Shown here: piece by piece, positions 57,636-64,000 of the stretch | How positions within the stretch are numbered: the first letter of the stretch is position 1 | How the letters are laid out: every line of letters begins with the position of its first letter | Notes under the pieces: model-generated | Database searches by the model: none | What the model was told of the DNA's origin: nothing | The model's input: only the letters and a program-made list of their open reading frames with translations | From: Brugia malayi | Taxonomy: Eukaryota > Nematoda > Chromadorea > Rhabditida > Onchocercidae | DNA: 64,000 nucleotides | Direction of reading: 5' to 3' | NCBI RefSeq assembly: GCF_000002995.4 | Contig: NW_025062476.1 | Coordinates: 2,351,001 to 2,415,000, forward strand | Program-made: the position numbers and the translations under genes

Positions 57636-57679
57636 TTCAGACTAAATTAAAGCGTGCACCCGGAAGTCTGAAAACTTCC
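57636..57679. repeat. Two overlapping inverted repeats
   Basis: TTCAGACT (57636-57643) pairs with AGTCTGAA (57665-57672), loop 21. GGAAGT (57662-57667) pairs with ACTTCC (57674-57679), loop 6. The arms overlap, so only one hairpin can form at a time. Confidence 0.8.
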
Positions 57680-58104
57680 CTGAAGTCGTTGCTGGCTGTT
57701 ATAACTGTCATCTTCCACCCAACATAACTGCCTCTTCTTTTCAACACCTTATAACCCTTAATTTCTTTAAGCTCCACTCAAATAATTTCAAAATTTCGAA
57801 CTAACAACCCCAACATGCATTCTCTTCAACATGATGAGCTGAAAAATGAACATCGCTTTGATGTTTTTCTTTTCTTTAATATATAACTTTAGTTCTAATT
57901 GAAAAAAGCAATACATAGACGGAAAGGTAATCAGCTATCCCAATACTGTGGTATATTTTATGACCTCTCGTAGTGGAGGAATCTCAGCCCAAAATAACTC
58001 TTCTAGAGTCTAATCCTTACTAATGCATGTCAATTGTACGCTAACTTTGCAAATACTTATATGGTTTCTGAAATATTAAAAGCACAAAGCTGATAACAAA
58101 CAAA

Positions 58105-58110
58105 TTTATT
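58105..58110 (-). promoter_or_regulatory. Probable poly(A) signal of rpl-37
   Basis: AATAAA on the minus strand, about 60 bases after the rpl-37 stop. Confidence 0.6.
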
Positions 58111-58169
58111 CTAAACAACAATTCTTTCAAAAATATTTAGGATACAAAATAAAAAGAAATTTCAAATAT

Positions 58170-58745
58170 TTAGCTCATTGCAACAGCATTTGTTGGCTGT
58201 GTTCCTTGACGATTCTTTGGTTTTGCTATAGTTCCTTCACGGAAATGATTTCTGAAATAAAATGGAACCGATATGACCGAGCTTTAATAGATTTCGAAGC
58301 ACAAGTAATAATTCAACAGTAAAAAAATGTATCAGTTTCGAGTTAATGAAGCTATAAACCAACTGAGAAGTAAATGTCAGTGCTTCTAACCTGAGATATA
58401 GTGAAATAGGCGAACGAACTGTTAATTTATATAGTTGATGACCCGCTTACGATCATAAATGGAAAATATACACCACCTGAATATTCTAAAATTACTAATA
58501 AAACACAGAAAAAAGACAAACCTGAAACGGCGCCTTACAATCTTAAGATGACGCATGCGACCAGTACCCGTCGTATGTCGCCTGATTGCTTTTGCTGACC
58601 ATTGATACGTACGCTTACGAGCAGATGGATAACCACATGATGCACAACGATGTTTTTGAATATGATAAGATGAACGACCGCAACGACGGCACAACGTATG
58701 CGTCTTATTATGACGCTTACCAAAAGATGACGTACCCTTCGTCAT
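58170..58745 (-). CDS. rpl-37: 60S ribosomal protein eL37
   Basis: Structural protein of the large cytosolic ribosomal subunit that contacts rRNA through a zinc finger. Two exons, 58745-58522 and 58251-58170, join as AG/A and encode 101 aa. It begins [20 protein letters not shown]; the zinc-binding cysteines are C19, C22, C34 and C37 (CRRC ... CASC), followed by [16 protein letters not shown] and [20 protein letters not shown], all hallmarks of eL37. The tail ends NAVAMS and is slightly longer than in many animals. The ATG lies two bases after TTTCAG on the minus strand, so the mRNA is probably trans-spliced. It is divergent from phosphoglucomutase, 1.2 kb away. Confidence 0.98.
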
Positions 58746-58747
58746 TA

Positions 58748-58757
58748 CTGAAATTTA
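58748..58757 (-). promoter_or_regulatory. Splice acceptor 2 bases before the rpl-37 start
   Basis: On the minus strand AAATTTCAG is followed by TA and then the ATG. It is a likely spliced-leader acceptor. Confidence 0.6.
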
Positions 58758-59914
58758 TACTTAGTTGTTCCAAAAGAATATTCTCCCTAATAGCATCTTT
58801 AACACGGAAATAGCACCTAGTTAAGCTCTCTTCTATTCCTTTTTTTTGTCATCACATAATCTCTACTTTTTATCATTGCTAGACAATTTATAGTTAAAAA
58901 TAACCCTTGTAATAACATTTTTAACATGAAATTAGCTACTCACACAAAACAGTTAATCTTTTCATTCTATTCTCTTTCAATTAAAACCTAAGGTAGAACT
59001 ACTAACAACCAAACAACCAAAAAACCGATCAACCGATCTACCAGCGATTCCTCCTGAGGCACCCAAAAAAACTACAATAAACCAAATTAAAATAATCCAG
59101 GGACGATTTGCAAACTGATCGTCTCACTCGATTGTTGCAGAAATATTAATAAAGGTAAATTTCCTTGTGATGCGTTCCTTAGTTTATTCTAATACATTTT
59201 GTCTTTCTCTTTAAAGCAGAACTAATATTTAGTGTGATGAGATGATTATAATAATATAATTTCATTACCGATTACAATTTGCAAGTGGGAGAGAGTCGGA
59301 GAGTGTTTGCTTTTTTTTACACATTTTGGTGGATGTTTTTACGACGTTGCTTAGTGCTACACTGTTTAGTCTTGAGATTTGTGAAGAGAGATGAGATAGA
59401 GAGAGACTGATGCTTGAAAATGGTTCCTTCATTTCCTTTCCTTCGTTTTCTTCGTTGGGCGGTGTTAGAGAGTATGCCTCTCGAAGTTTTGATTCGTCTT
59501 AATTTCGTTCACATCAAATATGTTATTATTCTTTTACAAATGTAATATTAATAAACAGTTCTCATGCAGTTACAAATTCTTTATCGATTTTGGGAAATCT
59601 TTAAGAAAATTCTTTGATTAAATGAAGTTTGGTCATCGTCATACTTTATTTAAAATGCTGAACATGTAGTATGACGGATTGTTTTTGAAATAAGGGAAAA
59701 TGTTTCCTGATTGGTCAAATTAATGTTATGGGACCTATAAATAAAACAGTATTTAAATTTCATCCTTGTTCATATTCACACTTAACACTGCAAGTAAAAG
59801 CATAAGATTCAAAGCGAACTGTACCTTATTTGTTCTTTTTAAAAGTACCTTATTCTTTTTTCCATTCTTCTTAAAATGTTGCATTTTATTCACTTCTTTT
59901 TATACTTTAAAATG
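58758..59914. other. Divergent promoter region between rpl-37 and phosphoglucomutase
   Basis: About 1.2 kb with both upstream regions. No open frame is supported. A short GA tract (about 59397-59405) and ordinary AT-rich sequence are present. Confidence 0.55.
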
Positions 59915-59924
59915 TACTTTTAAG
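59915..59924 (+). promoter_or_regulatory. Splice acceptor directly at the phosphoglucomutase start
   Basis: GTACTTTTAAG runs straight into ATG at 59925, so a leader splice probably defines this start. Confidence 0.55.
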
Positions 59925-63428
<3,504 letters not shown>

Positions 63429-64000
63429 GTAAGCAATGCAATTATTTTTTTTAAGTTATACGGGCTAACTCATTTTTGATTAAATTGTTTTAGTAATATT
63501 AATTTTGGTTTGCATCGATTTTTTTATGTTTTTCACAGGCTAATGGTAATATTAAATTTTAACCTTCTGAAAACCAGCTAATTGATTATCAAAGTTCAGC
63601 TTTTTTTTTTGTTAATAAATATTAATGAACTAAATGAATTTTATTCGTTATATTTTATTATTAATGAATGAGCCTTTAGTGCTAACTTTCGTCTTTAAGT
63701 GAAAGATAATTCATTTATGTAATATGTGTGTAATATTAATTTTGGTCTATTGATATGGAAATAATGAAGTAGCTATATTATTTGATATCTAAAACGGATA
63801 CAGTATTATATATATTATGTTTTGATATAGTATTATTATATTATATATAGTAGCTTTATTATTATATATCAAACTTAAGAACTTCAATTATTTGAGTTGT
63901 TGTGTCCGTTTCTTCAATCTAAACAATTATATATAAAGATAAAATATATAAAAACACTGCTTATATAAAAGTAAAAAAGATAGAGCAAGAAATCACGTTT
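63429..64000 (+). other. Phosphoglucomutase intron, runs off the window
   Basis: After the GTAAGC donor only AT-rich sequence is seen. An acceptor-like site near 63539 is followed by seven codons and a stop that do not resemble the family, so the next true exon is probably beyond the edge. Confidence 0.6.

Larger units (their letters stand above)
50146..58104. other. Gene-poor AT-rich region
   Basis: About 8 kb without a supportable gene. It shows many poly(T)/poly(A) runs (a run of about 36 A at 50605), GA repeats at 52682-52720 and 57553-57568, and a less AT-rich patch at about 57590-57780. It should contain the promoter of the peptide gene on the left and the 3' flank of rpl-37 on the right. 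Confidence 0.5.

Noticed and set aside
63540..63563. Possible last phosphoglucomutase exon (seven codons then stop)
   Set aside because: It would remove the conserved phosphate-binding domain 4; intron sequence continuing past the window edge is more likely.

Overview
The window looks like nuclear DNA of a nematode, probably an AT-rich parasitic one of the spirurid/filarial type. That placement is an inference from style, not from a search. The genes are cut by many short AT-rich introns ending in T-rich tracts plus CAG/TAG/AAG, with frequent GTTTGT or GTAAGT donors. Five of the six genes whose start is firmly placed have a splice acceptor within 0-3 bases of the ATG, as expected with spliced-leader trans-splicing. 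Poly(T)/poly(A) tracts and GA, CA, TGTA and GATG microsatellites are everywhere outside exons. No prokaryotic gene, CRISPR array, rRNA, tRNA or intact transposon was seen.

Layout. 308-781 (+) is the 3' end of a Wnt ligand gene. 4450-10097 (+) is an atypical haem-domain (soluble-type) guanylate cyclase whose best-fitting last exon ends in a CaaX box. 11233-19507 (-) is a complete Dishevelled gene (DIX, PDZ, DEP; 16 exons). 20584-24309 (+) is a VRK-type kinase, head to head with dishevelled. 24310-39732 has no firm gene; it is rich in microsatellites, holds a GC-rich island near 30.0-30.6 kb and one candidate upstream exon, and is probably regulatory/5' territory of the next gene. 39733-47084 (+) is a TEAD/Scalloped transcription factor (EGL-44 type). 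49417-50137 (-) is a small secreted precursor that looks like a multi-peptide amidated neuropeptide gene. 50138-58169 is gene-poor. 58170-58745 (-) is ribosomal protein eL37 and 59925-63428 (+) is phosphoglucomutase, divergently arranged; the latter runs off the right edge.

Working together. Wnt and Dishevelled are ligand and cytoplasmic transducer of one pathway, and TEAD is the DNA-binding end of Hippo/Yorkie signalling, so the first 47 kb is rich in developmental signalling genes. The cyclase and the neuropeptide-like gene suggest sensory/neuronal function. eL37 and phosphoglucomutase are housekeeping genes. The most unusual sequence structures are a five-fold 35-bp repeat that copies the splice donor of the TEAD exon, the CaaX exon and altered haem motif of the cyclase, an apparently non-canonical acceptor in dishevelled, and the unassigned peptide precursor.
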